DNA from: Lineus longissimus
Taxonomy: Eukaryota > Nemertea > Pilidiophora > Heteronemertea > Lineidae
Assembly (NCBI RefSeq): GCF_910592395.1
Contig: NC_088311.1
Coordinates: 11,100,501 to 11,164,500 of the forward strand
Direction of reading: 5' to 3'
Length of the DNA stretch: 64,000 nt
Shown here piece by piece: positions 1 through 12,734 of this stretch. A program made the translations under genes and the position numbers. The notes beneath the pieces were generated by a model. That model had not been told where the DNA came from. It did no database searches and was given only the letters and a program-made list of their open reading frames with translations. Numbering within the stretch: the first letter of the stretch is position 1; the number at the start of each line of letters is the position of its first letter.

Positions 1-584
1 ATTTTACAAATTTCACAATTCACCTTTTACGTTACCGTACATTTCGATCATAGACACTGACAAAACGTTCATCAAAGCTTTTTGATATCCATTTCTTGAC
101 CCAACTTTTAACATTTAGCTTGTTCAATCAGATAAGCATTCTAGGAAAATTTTGCTGACAAGGATACATGCCCAGAACTTTGAATAGAATGTCCGAGCAA
201 CTAGAGATTTTATCATGCGCTATAAATCTCTGGAAAGCCGACAACAGATCTACTTGGGCATGCATCACTGCTGCCAGCTGCTGTGGTGCCCCTACGACCT
301 TAGGTAATGGGTCTTAGTAGCAGTAGTAGTATAAATCTCTGAGGTGTTGATGGAAATGGCATCAAAGAATTATATAACATAACCTTTTAGATTACAATGG
401 GCCTGACACATTTCTGGGGGATATTTTCTACTAGTACACCGCTGCAGGTTAAAGTTACAGGTCTGCCCTTTTCATAAGATTAAACATGGTATTCCTTACC
501 CCTTTATTACTACACATTTTCATGGTCAAATGTGATTTGTACAGGCTGGGGTTTATTTGACAAAAAAGATGACAAGCAATAAAT

Positions 585-712
585 GATGATAATGATAATG
601 CTGTTGACAAATGATGATAACGATGATGAAGATGATGCTGTTGATGATAACTATGATGATGATGCTTATGATGATCATGAAGATGATGATGATAATGATA
701 ATGAGGGGGGAA
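585..712. repeat. Imperfect GAT/GATAAT microsatellite
   Basis: Roughly 130 bp of GAT, GATAAT and GAAGAT units. It produces spurious Asp-rich (plus) and His-rich (minus) open frames. Confidence 0.9.
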
Positions 713-2369
713 CGGGTAGAACCATGATAAATAATGAGTTACAAAGGACGAAGTTGATAGAATAGAGGTAACAATATAGGGCAATGGTGATAGAATATTA
801 ATCAGTTAGGTAAAACAGAGAAAGAAGACAGGATACTTACGTTGGTTAGTATCACTAACAACTATGTAATGTTATATGAAGAAAAAGAAACGAAGAAACA
901 AAGATGAAGGAATGAACGAGATTTGAGCGGTGCTTTCAAAATGGTAAAATATATTGACCGTTCAATGTGATTAGACAATTGCAGCTAAGAAATTGAAAGG
1001 GATAGTTTACTGAGGGCATGATTATAGGAAAGGATGGTGCGTTGGACATCTATGCATCTTGCTAGTCAATGAATCTCAAAGGGGTACGCCGTTCGTTTAT
1101 ATATATTTACTGTTAGTCCAACTATATCTGTTTCCTATATCTAATGCCAGGCGATGCCAATGGTCAATCATAATACATGCAACACGCATGCACGCTCACG
1201 CGTTATCTGTATGCAATTGGCACGTGTATCAATTTTCCCTATCGCTACATATTAATTTAGCGTATATATGTGTGTGCTCAGATTGTCATATGCGTATACT
1301 GAAAGGTTGGTGTATTGTTATAATCATCGCAAATCTGCCTCTCTGGTGCTGGTGCTGGCGCGGCAGTGGCGTGTGTCAATTTCATGAAAATGACCACCAT
1401 AGTAAACAAATGGCGAAGGCATTTTAAAAAAAGATTCTTTCAGGTCGCCGTATTTTGCAACGTGAATTTTTTAATTTTGTTTTGTTTTGTGCGAAGAATA
1501 ACAAAGAGGATGGAGCCGCCGCGCCTTTTACAGAATAACCTACTTTTTAAGTCATGTTCAATAATTTCGAATGTAGCAAACGAAAGCGTTTCCTGTTATT
1601 CAATAGTGCAATGCATGAAGAGGAACTAGGCACTTGTAGTTTATTATCTGGTATTTACATATATGTCGTGTATGGGTGCTGTCTTTCGATTTCCTAGTTT
1701 CAATTTTGTATGAAAACTGTGTTCTTTGTTTGGGGGTTAAATTTATGACAATGCATTTAGTGTTGCTTCTTAAAATGTAATAGCAATGTATAAGTAGTTC
1801 AAAATGTGTTATGTACATTGTACATTGCGTTTTTCTCGATCTTTGGTCAAATACCTCTCAACTGAATTATTTGCGCGATATTTTGGTACCCTGGTGGTTA
1901 ACACCTACTACTTAATTATAGCACCTGTATACAGTTTACGCTACAAGAGGAACTAAATATTGCCACCTTTCCTGCGTAGCCAACCAAACATAAATCTCTA
2001 GGCATATCAGTCCTAAGAACCCTTCAAACTGACATTATCATGACATCAACAAGGTTGAAGGAGTTGTTAACTCGAGAAGAATGTTATACATGTACATAGA
2101 GATTCAAGGTTTAAAAACAAAATTTCAAATCAATCTTCCACTTTCAAGATTGCCATTTCGATATAAGCATTGCTCAACCTGAGAATTATTCTACACGTTT
2201 GTTAGTTATTTGTGTGAAGGCTACATAGTGAGTTTAAACTTGGAAATGGACGATACACATGTAGTTTTATTACCAGAAACGAAACTCATCCCTTACTAAA
2301 TGTTGAGTTGAGAGCTGAGTGTCAACAAGGACATTATTAGCTCTATATAAACACTATTGGAGGATTGTA

Positions 2370-2525
2370 ATGTAAGTAGGAGGAAACCAGAGACCCTGGA
2401 GGTAACCTACGCTGTCGCCAGTCGCCCCCTCTATCACATGAGTGTACCGGGACCGACCGGATATCGAACCCGGGACCTCAGAGGTTACAGGCGCTGATGT
2501 TACACTGCGCCACTCCGACAGCCCA
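2370..2525 (-). repeat. tRNA-derived SINE (antisense)
   Basis: Read on the minus strand, 2523-2454 resembles a Pol III promoter head: an A-box-like GTGGCGCAGTG near 2513 and a B-box GGTTCGATATCC near 2467. About 85 bp of body follows. The tRNA-like fold is degenerate and it sits in an intron, so it is a SINE head rather than a functional tRNA. Confidence 0.65.
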
Positions 2526-2944
2526 TACCCCTATTCCTTATATCAAGTCGAGCAAAAGGTTAATCGCGGTAATATACCATCCAGTGTATCATTGATCACC
2601 TAAATAAGCGGATGGACGCTATTATTTGTCACCTGTTATTTGAAGGATGGGGAGATGCTACATGTCATCAATGTGCGTCTGAGACGGGCGAAATTATAAA
2701 ATGATCCGACCAAGAAGTCAGTCAGGATATACTCTCATAACGTGTACACATATGTAGAAGGTTTATTCCTGGCTGATTTCCGAAAACGCATTCACATACT
2801 TGGGTGAGTTATCCTGAAGTGTTTCTGGGAATGGAGATCTTAGCAGGAAAATGGTTTGAGACTGCAGATCTACAAGAATACATAGTTATATGCTTTGTTC
2901 TGTTTGTGTCGGCATTAATTAGATTGTTTAACTATGGTAAGTTT

Positions 2945-3236
2945 GAATGTATATAATAATAATAATAATCATGAGACCTATATAGCTTCACATTATTACC
3001 CCTAGCTACATTCATGATTCAAGCTCTCTGGGAGTATCACAGGTCCGAGCTGCAGCTATACAGCGCTCATGACTAACATTCATAGTTTGCCATCTCTGCC
3101 AGCTAGGTACCCATTTACTCCTGCGTGGAGAAAAGCAAGTAGTGTGAAGTGCCTTGCGCAAGGATACAAGAATCGAACCCACGACTTGCTGATTATGAGT
3201 CCGGTGCTCTAACCACTACGCCACTGATCTTCCCAA
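2945..3236 (-). repeat. tRNA-derived SINE with CGCAAGGCACT body motif (antisense)
   Basis: On the minus strand the element starts near 3232 with GTGGCGTAGTGGTTAGAGC (A-box region) and has the B-box GGGTTCGATTC near 3180, followed by CCTTGCGCAAGGCACTTC, a body motif shared with the SINEs at 31.6 kb, 45.1 kb and 57.7 kb. It ends in a TTA/TTAT simple repeat (2953-2969), as expected for a retroposed tail. Confidence 0.75.
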
Positions 3237-4774
3237 TATAAATCCCACACTAAGTACATTTTTTACGATACTGTTGGGTCTAATGCAATTTTACGTTAAC
3301 TTATTCTAACAAGTTTGCAACCGTGATTTCTCTCGCTATTACAGCACGAATATTGAATTCTGTGAAATAAACCCAGACGTCTTTGGGATTTTGAAAACGT
3401 CCTCGAAAGTTGTCCTGAAGATGCATACAAACACATGAAACGAAAGACTGCGTTTCCGCGCAGTGGGCAATTAAGAAGGATCAACTGATCGTTACCTACC
3501 AGAAACGTAATCACAGTTACCGGCCGTCAGACGCCGGTATCGATCTGTGTATATTACAGTTGGTGAGTAAATAAGGGAATTGTAGCGAGCAATACAGCTT
3601 GGCCTTGGGGATGTCGTTTTCCTGTTTTGGCCGTCATGGCAATGGCAAAGATCTGCTTATTCATCAACTATCCGTCATATATCGCGGTCCAGACAATACA
3701 TGCAACTCGGTTGGCTCCGGGTGCCGGCTTCAAAACACGCAGAATGCCAATGCGAGACAGCAGTACGCACAACAGTGGACATCCTACAAGACTGTCATTT
3801 GCGCCAGGATACATGATAGCAGCTCGGACCCGTAGACAAAGAAGTTGTTCGGACCAAGTTGAAAAGCTGATGTCACTGAGGCGAAAATCTCGACAAGATT
3901 CCGGCATGTAGTTAAGATCGTGTTAAGTTTTGGAAGTCTGTATACATGTGCAATCTCCACGCGAATCTGACATTTTACAAGAGTCTGGTAAGATTCCTAG
4001 CATAAATCTTAACTTGGAAACATATAATAATTTTGTAAAAAATGCGCAGGTACATGTTCACGAAACTGAAAAAAATCTTAACAAAAAAAAATTCAAATCA
4101 CGGTCATGCTTCCAGCGCCACAGCCATTGAGGCTTCAGGTCCGCCCGTCACGTGACTGATATCAGGACAGACTTGGAGACAGGTTGTCGACCATTTCAGT
4201 CATTTGTCAATATTGTAGACATGCGCATCTCCCTGCACACGCATACATGTAGGTATACTCGAAATAGATCCTTAAAACATCGCGCACAGAAGCTATTGAT
4301 GCAGGTTTTTGAATCAAGATCGCCTTGACATCAAAACAAACATTTTCAACATTATCTGGCAAAAATTGTGCTTTAGATTGTTGTTACATTGAACTACAAC
4401 AGAAGTGATGGGTTGTCACATGTGCGCGACCCTGCTGAAAGATATTGACACCCGTGCAGTTTCTTGGCGCGACCTCTAACAGCGGTGCGGATCTTTTGGG
4501 ACGTGCATGCTGTTGATACATGTAACAACGTCGCCATTGGTGCTTGGGGACACGTGGGAATGGATTACTTGCGATGTCAATACGATGATGTATCGGCATG
4601 ACATTCATCCAGACTGACTAAGCAATTTAGCCCTCAATCTAGCTCAGTGCATCGGCACCGAGTTTTCAAAATGGAACGAATCACAAGCTCGGATCCTTTC
4701 AGTTTTACCGTATGGAAAGGAGTGAACAAATTAAGGATAAACTATAAGATAGTCGAGTTTTGTTAAAAACATAC

Positions 4775-5297
4775 CTTCGTTAGCAAATATGATGACTTGT
4801 GTCGTCTTGCCGTAGTAATCCTCGTCCTCGATCTCCCTACCATGTTTTGAGCTTGTCGCCTGATAATGCGGCTCGAACTCGCTTTCCTCCAGGGGCGTCG
4901 GCAGCCGAACCTTTGGGAATGTGGTGTTAGGTCGGTTCGTCATCCGTAGTTTACTCAAAATCTGATGCTTGATAATCTCCAGTCGAATTCTGTCTAAGTC
5001 CTCTTTTATAGCTTTTGATTGGGTCGGTAGATTGAGACCTAAGCCTAGGTTTTGTTGATTTGGATTTGCGACCTCTGCATCTATCGCCTCGCCGAATTCG
5101 TCATTCACGGGGCCCGTCGAACGTGCAGGAAAATCCTCCCTTGAAGAATCTACCGGCTGATACGGCCGTGGTTCCGATTCCGGCAAGTCAAAGAAAGAGA
5201 ACAAATCACGCTTTGTTTTCAAAGATGCCGCAGCGGAAAGCTGCAACAGCAATGAGAATGCGATAAAAGTTAATAGAAACTTGTTCGTCTGATCCAT
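4775..5297 (-). CDS. gdf8/11: GDF8/11 (myostatin)-like TGF-beta ligand, exon 1 (gene truncated by window edge)
   Basis: First coding exon of a secreted TGF-beta family growth factor precursor of the myostatin/GDF11 type. The ATG at 5297 opens a typical signal peptide (hydrophobic residues 8-23, ending at SAA). Residues 96-119 form the amphipathic helix of the prodomain, with the family signature HQILSKLRM (111-119), a following N-glycosylation site NTT at 124, a proline-rich LPTPLEE (132-138), and an acidic stretch leading into DYYGKTTQVII (160-170), which parallels the DYHATTETII segment of vertebrate GDF8. The frame reaches a GAAG/GTATGT donor at 4775/4774 (phase 1), close to where vertebrate GDF8 exon 1 ends; downstream codons are intron read-through. 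The rest of the prodomain, the furin site and the cysteine-knot ligand are not found in 1-4774 and should lie to the left of the window. GDF8 and GDF11 cannot be separated from this exon; invertebrates generally carry one gene for both. Confidence 0.85.
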
Positions 5298-5460
5298 CGT
5301 GAATGTGGTAGAGTCTTACTCTAATGCAGGCCAATTCACCTTCCTGATCTCAGGCGTTGACAAGGACTGAGCGTAAGCCGGCTATTTAACCTTAAATTGG
5401 TCAGCTGGCCGACCGAATGAATCAGCTGATCGGGCCGTGCTCTTACAACTCTTCCAATCA
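5298..5460 (-). promoter_or_regulatory. Proximal promoter candidate of the GDF8/11-like gene
   Basis: Upstream of the ATG (on the minus strand) there is a TATA-like TTAAATA at about 5383-5390, a CCAAT motif just beyond it (5395-5400), two CAGCTG E-boxes at 5402-5407 and 5423-5428, and a second CCAAT on the plus strand near 5454-5458. E-boxes are a known feature of vertebrate myostatin promoters. The spacing of the TATA-like box, about 90 bp from the start codon, suits a short 5' UTR. Function is inferred from motif content only. Confidence 0.4.
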
Positions 5461-8400
5461 GAGCAGAGCTTACATCGATAGTTCGGAATTTGATTGACGG
5501 TTTCCAAGTTGAGGTGTTTCAACAGAGCACGTGGAGAGATTACCAGAAAGCGTGGAAATATTTTTCTGATAATTACTGCCAGAGGCGAAAAAAATTGTTG
5601 ACTGAATCCATACCTTGAGGCAGCCGTGCCATCTGTTGTGGTTTTTAATGCATGAATCTGCAGTTTTGCTAAACATGCTTAAGTCAATTTTGAATCACTG
5701 TTCTTAACCCTAACTGATAACAAAATTAACTTTTATCTAGTTCATTGACATTTGCATTGATAGGCCTAGTTCCGGGTTTAGTGGCCATTCATAAGAACAT
5801 GATATTGAAAAAAACATGCCGATGGTCTGTTTACCCCTTTCAACCAAAACGATGAATGAGTATATGTCCAATTATGCCTTACCAGAAAAAAAGTGACGAT
5901 TCCCTCAGCACATTCGTCAGTTCATTATACATGTTATATGAGTTCGCTGGAAGTCCTTCGGCGCTGATGAAATATTATGATACGCCTAGGAATATTTCTT
6001 ACATGATCTTGCCTCAGGTATTGGACGCATTGAGCAAAAAACAACATGGTTGGAGGTGATGTTGAATCATAAGATATTCATCCTATTAAAAAAAATAAAA
6101 GCATCATGAATTCTGAATGTATTATTGCAATTGCAATTGTGTACAAGTCATTGTGCTTGGCTTTCGGGGCTGTTTGTTTTCATTTTCATACAACAACATG
6201 CCTCCTCTTGAGAAGCACTGTGACGTACATGTACAACCTGGGCTATTACGTAACCCTCTCACCACTGTTTCAAGGAATGTTGTTAACTGGCTTGTAGAAC
6301 TTTAACTTACAACATTCCGAGATTCCCGTAAATCACCGTTAGTAAATGTTCGAAAGCTGCCAAGGCAGGTGGCTTGCATCAGTTCCAAGGCACCAGTTAT
6401 TGCTGATTGCTCTGGGAAGGTGTTGCATCAGCCCCAGCTCAAAGATGTGACCGCAGTTGGAGCTGAAAAATCACCTTTTTTTATCGTAAATTAAAGCTTG
6501 TTTTTTACATTTGGCCCACATGTAATGCCATACAGTGGGCTTCATCTTGGATTTGGTTGTATCAGCCACACAAATGGTACATACAGCTATTTGGTGCAGA
6601 ATATAAACAAGTCTATTTGCCTATCTAAATGATAAAAAGGAGCTGATTTCAAAAGTCACAATAGCTTTTATCAGGTAATTTCAGACAAAAATCGGCCACA
6701 TATTAGCATTTTGTGCCTCCGTTTCTCGTGATGTTTTGCTTGCAGTAGATTGATGGCGGCCATATCTGTGGGTTGGCACTCCTGTCCTCCCGCAGGAAAT
6801 CTGTTTGATCATCCAGATAAGTCAGGTCACTCACTCCACGAGTTGGTCCTAGTTGTTTAAAAGCCAGGAATCAATCTAATTAAAGGGGACAAGTTTTAAT
6901 TTGTTACTGAAAGCATTTTGAAACCAGACCCCGTATCACTTTTAAGTGATAAGGGGTTAAAAAATGAGGTTCGTGCGTAACAATTTAAAAGCCTAATATC
7001 TTGAGATTTTTATGGCTTTGCTGTGGATATCGCAGAAAAAAAAGACCCTTTATTTAAACAGGGAACGTACTTTTCAGTCTTATAAAACTGTGCTTGCTGT
7101 CCTTTGACAAGGAAAACACGGTTATTCAAATGTTATATTTTGAACAGAAGTGCTAAATTTTTAACCCTATTGTTAAGCCTAACTTTAGATATTCAGAGAA
7201 ATGGAAACACGAAGATCTTTAACTGGCGTAACAGAATGGCCTTGATATTAGTCTGCACGTTTATTAGAACTGTACGAGCTGTGGATGATATAATGAAACC
7301 CATCAAACCTTTAGTGAAATAAAAATATAACGTTAAGTGAGACGAATGAATTTGTAGCGATTTCTGGATTAGACTGTTGCTGTTCGTGCGTAGGTATCGT
7401 ATGAAAATAGCCACAAGTAACTAATTCTAAGTCAAATGATCTGATTATCAGCGTATATGATGTAAGTTGTTATTCAATCATAACATTTAATTTTGATATG
7501 AAAAGCCATCCATCTTGGTAATTGCTAAACCATGATGGTAGTTATGAAGGACCATCCATAGAATTTCAGCCACAAATTCCGTTGTAGATTAAGCACTTGT
7601 GGACAAGTGCGTCACGAGCATACAGTGCTATACAGAAAAAAGAGGAATCAGGTCAGAACCGCATTCTGTTTAACTAGAGTGGAAATAAGTGCTCATTTCA
7701 ATGCACTAGTGTATAGCCGATGCAAAGAGGTTCTCGAAGGGGACTGACATAAGTACCATGCATAACAAATGATAAAATGACCGTTTTTCGTCATGTATAG
7801 CACTGTACGCCAGTGTACACAGTGTTATTTCACAGGCAAATTGTTATTATCAGATTGAATTGCTGTCACTGTGCACAGTAACAACATTCATACAACTGTT
7901 GTAAATAATATCTGAGCCATATTTTTTACATCTAGTCAAGGACCTTTCTTTAGGTCATCGAGTAACATTTGAATAGACGACTTTTAGTTGTTTTCACCGT
8001 ACATGGTTATGTAAGCACACACGGCTTTTTAAACATATATTCATGTATCAAAACGTCTAACGAATAACTTAGATTGACGCACATCTTTTCCTAAAAAGGA
8101 GAGCATTCATGGGATTCGAATAAACTAGTTGTCGACCTCTGTAGGGTTTTATTCCATTGCATGTAGATGAGCTATTGGTTCATTAACGTGGTGCGATTAG
8201 TTCAAACAGTTTGGTGTATTTTTGTAAGTACTTGTAGTCAATTTTCCTGTTTTGAATATCCCATACCTTCGGCGTTCAGAAAAATATCGAAAGCTCAAAC
8301 TTGGGCTGAAATGTTCGATATTGAATACCGGTAGGCTGCGTGACTGTATATCGTCTATCACCCCAAGGCTCATTTTCATCATCACTGGTCATCACATGTA

Positions 8401-9785
8401 ATGCAAAAATACATACAATTGAAATGATGGGTTAGTATAAACACGCACGCACGTTTATTTTTGATGATGGCCGTATCTCCCACTCGACTTCATGTCATCA
8501 CAATGGCCTGTCAAACCGGCTATTATTTCGATCATGCTCGTCTGAAAGACGATCGTTTTCTTCATTCACACGAACACACTCTATATTCACTTATGTAAGC
8601 TCAGTTGATTGTTAGACATAAGCCATGCACAAGTAAGCACTGAATTTACTATCATCGATTGGTTCACTCGTCATCACCGTAAAGTCGATTTCTCCTCAGA
8701 TCATTTCATTTAGTTGACAGACAAAGATACAAAGGCAAAAACCGAATCGTATTGCTTAAAGTTATATGGGAGGAGAAATGGAGTATGTACGATTTCAGAG
8801 CTCAGAAAATGCCGATAGTTCTTATTTAGTAGGCAAACATGTCATTCTGTGTGGTTTCTTTCACACAGTCATGATATTTTAGACATAAGTATGATGACTT
8901 TTGGGTAACCCTTACCACCCGTACGTTAGATTCTTCAGGGGGTTGCCTTACTAATAATTCTACAGTCAGCAAGTGAGCTAAAATCCATATTGTAAGTAAT
9001 ATAGGATGGACCTACGCATTTTAGAGCCAATGGTTTTTAAAAAATACGTGCACCATGAGTATTGTTAGTACATGAAGACGGATCGAGTCAAAGTCCGCTT
9101 TAGAATACCAGGACACTTAGGTCATCATCGATACCTTAGTCGATCCTGTTATCTTAAACAATGACAATCGATAAGGAACTGTTTGTAGTCTCATGCTTGT
9201 AGTATGCAAGTGACGTGTATTACATTATAATGCACAGCTATCGTCAACCACTCAAGTGTCCATTTGAAGTCGATGACCGAGTTTGTTCGTCATTAATTGT
9301 TTTACATACTCAACATTTAATAAGTTTAATGTGCATATGACTGTTTAATTATTGTATTCTACTATTTATTTTACTATTCACACAAGTACATGTGGGTTGG
9401 CTACTCCATGCTTACTGGCATTGACATTACCAATGGATACCAAAGTCCATTCACAAATTCGTGTACTTGATATGCGGACCTTAGTGATACTAGACCGATC
9501 ATCTTATTCAGTAATTTGTTTGCCGAATGATGGCAATGATCGAAACTGAAAGATTGACAGCCTACTTTTGATTACAAAATTCTTGGTCCGTGCTTTGAAA
9601 TATCATGATCAAGCCGAGTAGAATAGATTTCTTAACTTGATTCCTTTATCATGTTTGATACTTTCAATTTGTGCGTTTTTTACTAAACTGTTTGGATGAA
9701 ACCTGGCACGCCTGAACACGTATGTAACATTTTTGACACTTCGAAAACGATGGAAAGTGAGGTTTATTGTGTTGTTGTGTTGTGT
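5461..9785. other. Intergenic, no gene recognised
   Basis: Both strands hold only short overlapping open frames without recognisable domains. Composition is AT-rich and no element ends were identified. Confidence 0.5.
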
Positions 9786-10115
9786 GTAGACATCAGAGAA
9801 GTGAAGGCTCTGGATAACTCACTGGCCGCCTCTCCCCAAGTCTAGCAGCGCCACCGGCCTCCGTGTCATGGCTCCTTTCTTCAGGTGTGTGGCCAACTGT
9901 CTACGGGTCCCTCGTAGGTGACACTTGACACCGTCTCCGGATCCTGTCTCTGTCCCCCTCTCCAGCATCCTGTCTATAGACCTTGAGTTACTCCATCCGG
10001 TGTAGCCGGCGTTGTATCCAGTTGCTGATATCCCTTGGCGTTGGGTCCAGGTCCCCGAAGATATCGGCGCTTCCTGCTAGTTTGTCAGCATTTTCGTTGA
10101 AGGTGATGCTTGTTT
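9786..10115 (-). pseudogene. Non-LTR retrotransposon 3' fragment (RNase H tail)
   Basis: A GC-richer block. On the minus strand, from about 10113 to the stop at 9988, it reads ITFNENADKLAGSADIFGDL and continues to a TAA. The NENADKLA motif corresponds to the GNEEADRLA stretch near the C-terminus of retroelement RNase H domains. Sequence between 9786 and 9987 would then be 3' UTR. The upstream RT and most of RNase H are missing, so this is a 5'-truncated copy, as usual for LINEs. Confidence 0.6.
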
Positions 10116-10840
10116 TTTCTATTTGTTGTTTGTGGCATCTTCACTGACACAATCTCAGTTTTAAAAGCCATGCAAGATCTCAGGAATGAGGAAATGCAGA
10201 ACTTCATTTTAGTTCTCTATTACCTAGATGCACATGTCGGAAAAATGTTGCTACACCGTGGATTGCATATCATGCACTGCTAGCAATATCACGTGGAATG
10301 ATATAAGACGGCGTATAAAACCATCAACACCCTCGAAAATTGGTTCCCAAGATTTCCGAGAATCTTATCAGACCTTCCAACTTACTGACCAGCCTGGATA
10401 GAGCTGCTTGAGCCCTGGGAGGAAAACAGCCAAAATGTGCGCTCATTGAAAAATTCTCTGCAAACAAACTGTGTTCACCTGGACTAAATTGTGAATTCTC
10501 AATTCATGCGTTGCATGCATATTTTTAATTTGTTCTCAATCCTAAGGACTAGCCAGCAGTGCATTTCTCTCTATTTTGTATAATGCAAATTTTGCTTAAA
10601 AGAACATTGAATTATTATTTCATTGATAACAACACAGTTTTACCAACTTTGATGAACAACTTTTTCAGGACAGGACAGGACAGGCGGGCCAGCTCGGCAG
10701 GCTGAATGGCCGGTCTGATTCCCGACAATCTTGGGATTCTCCAGGCTGATCAAAGCGATCTGGAATGTGTCTCAAACACCTGCTACACCAAATTGACAAG
10801 AAAGTTGCCCATTATATACAGACTACGGAACAGTTAACTA
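10116..10840. other. Intergenic, no gene recognised
   Basis: AT-rich. It contains a short AGGAC triplication near 10669-10684 and no supported gene. Confidence 0.45.
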
Positions 10841-11026
10841 CAGTAGAACCCCTCTATTAAGGACGCCCTCGGGACTGACAAGGACTGTCCTTTATAGAGA
10901 GGTGTCCTGATTAGAGAGGTCAAATTGAATAACAAAACAACCAATTATGAACCAACATTACATGCAGTGTTCTTAATAGAGTGGGTGTAAACATTAGAGA
11001 GGTGTCCGCTTAGGGAGGTTTTACTG
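10841..11026. mobile_element. pogo/Tigger-like MITE with TA target duplication
   Basis: The element begins CAGTAGAACCCCTCTATTAA and ends with the imperfect inverse GGGAGGTTTTACTG, flanked on both sides by TA (10839-10840 and 11027-11028). CAGTRGAACC termini with TA duplication are typical of pogo/Tigger elements. At 186 bp it has no coding capacity. The internal motif TATTAAGGAC / GTCCTTTATAGAG recurs in the copy at 38.5 kb. Confidence 0.75.
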
Positions 11027-12369
11027 TAACATCCTACGACTTGCTCAACAATTTCTGAATTGGTGCTCTGCCCGTGCGACATGGAGTCGATGACCGTGAA
11101 GCACATCCAGAGGAGGTGTCCCATATTTGCAACCGTAAGGAACAACACTTGTAAGGAAGAAACTTGCCTTAACTGGCCTAATTGAGACAGAGAAAACCTC
11201 TCAAAATATAACAACTGAATTAATTGAGAGAGCTGGAGTGACTGTCTAGTGATCACTAAAAAAGAAGATTGATTGTTTATGTTGTAAAAGGGTCACTTAT
11301 AATTCTGATTCATACCCAGCATCAAGTATGGGTTACTGGACAATATTGATATATTCCACTGAGGACTTAAAATCACCCCCTTCCTCGGTTCTAAAAACAG
11401 AAGATAAGCGCGGTTGACTGTTTGCTTATATGCAAATGTGCTGACTTAACGAGTTCCTCTTGCTTTTCATACATAAATAAAGCATCTCTCTCGTTTTTAC
11501 TGTCAGGATTCTCGCAAGGGGTATAAGGCTAGAAGGTAACTTCCTTCTGACATGACTTTCGCAATGGCTGTGAGGCAACGTCGTCGGCCTCCGTGGCCGA
11601 TGATCCCGCGCTCGATCCGAGTCATTTTGTTACGTTTTCGACTGTTTCCAATATTTCAGTGTTTCCATACAATACACAGCTGGAGACAATGGCTTTTGAA
11701 TAGGGAAGACAGACACTAACAAGCCAATCTGTCATTCAGCGTTCCTAAAACAATGAAAAGAAACGCTCAGAAAGTAAAACACTCAAAAAAGTAACCCCAG
11801 GTCAAAGCCAAAGTTATTTCCTTTATCAGATTGTGTTCAGTAACAAATTATTGGCGATAGGCGGCGCATGGGCTGTCGTATAGGTTTAACCGCCTACAAT
11901 AGATGACTTAACGAAAACTACTGACATATCACAAGCGTGATATCCCCCGTGACTATTTAGCCGCCAATATCCAATTGAATATCTGACCTTTACAAACTCT
12001 AGAACACAGTGGCTCCGCGCGTTCGAGGCTAGCAACGCCGGAGGATGGTTCGAGTCGGTGCCTTGGACTTTGGCTAGTTTTACACTACCTCTATTTGTGC
12101 CTTACACCGAGGTGAATGATTTGCACTGATTTAAAGTTGATGATATTACCCACAAGCCAATACTTTGATAAGGTGATGATATGATCTGAGGAGCGTCTGA
12201 TTCCTCCTCAATTATCTATACTGTGTTCTTACTAGAAATCCGAATAAAATAGTCTCTGAAGATGTTATTTGCAATCGGATCGAACGTTTTGCACATGCGC
12301 AATGTATTCCTCCCGCTCAAATCCTCAGAAAAGCTGTACTGTCAAATTTCGTTTGATTAATTGTCATTC
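11027..12369. other. Intergenic with possible tRNA-like remnants
   Basis: No gene recognised. GGTTCGAGTC at about 12050-12059 and CGATCCGAGTC near 11612 look like B-boxes of decayed SINE heads, but no element boundary can be drawn. Confidence 0.35.
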
Positions 12370-12734
12370 AGTGAGTCTACACAATAACGTAGTGTCCATC
12401 GTCCGTCGTCGTCCGTCGTCGTCCATCGTATCCTACTTCTCAAAACAGTGGCACGTGTCACCCCTAGGGCTATTGACTTAACGTTGTACACATGACCCCC
12501 TTGGTCAAATGACCTCCAACACTGAATTTCGGACCGGTTTAAATATTGACTTGGACACCAGGGGTCAAAACTCAAAACTTAAAAAGTGCGATGTCAAAAT
12601 TATTAGTGTTTTGTTTTGATGCAATTTCTATTGTAGGTCCTAGCAAAGATACATCACATAATATACGGATTTTTGATTTGATCTACTTTTCAAGATCACA
12701 GAGGTCAAATGGCGTAAATTAGCCGTTTTCAATA
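12370..12734. repeat. Interspersed repeat copy 1 (CGTCGTC / CACCAGGGGTCAAAACT family)
   Basis: This block aligns by eye over about 290 bp to 32650-32940: CCGTCGTCGTC, then GTGGCAC, GTACACA, GACCCCC, GGTCA, CACCAGGGGTCAAAACT, AAAAAGTGC, and a GTAGGT..AAGCAA-like segment. Similarity is dispersed, as expected of old copies of one interspersed repeat. No ORF is conserved. Confidence 0.65.

Larger units (their letters stand above)
1..4774 (-). other. Intron 1 (partial) of the GDF8/11-like gene
   Basis: On the minus strand this is downstream of the exon 1 donor at 4774 and runs off the window. I see no cysteine-rich ligand exon or second prodomain exon here. It contains a GAT microsatellite (585-712), two antisense tRNA-derived SINEs (2370-2525 and 2945-3236), and otherwise unremarkable AT-rich DNA. 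The short open frames in 3.3-4.6 kb overlap each other on both strands and show no recognisable domain. Confidence 0.55.

Noticed and set aside
455-784. 109-codon His-rich frame on the minus strand
   Set aside because: It is the translation of the GAT microsatellite, and the plus strand gives an Asp-rich frame from the same bases.
2454-3232. Possible tRNA genes in the GDF8/11 intron
   Set aside because: A- and B-boxes are present, but the cloverleaf is degenerate and each is followed by a SINE body and simple-repeat tail.
3296-4608. Search for the cysteine-knot exon of the GDF8/11-like gene in 1-4774
   Set aside because: No minus-strand frame shows the conserved Cys pattern or a furin site, so the exon is taken to lie outside the window.
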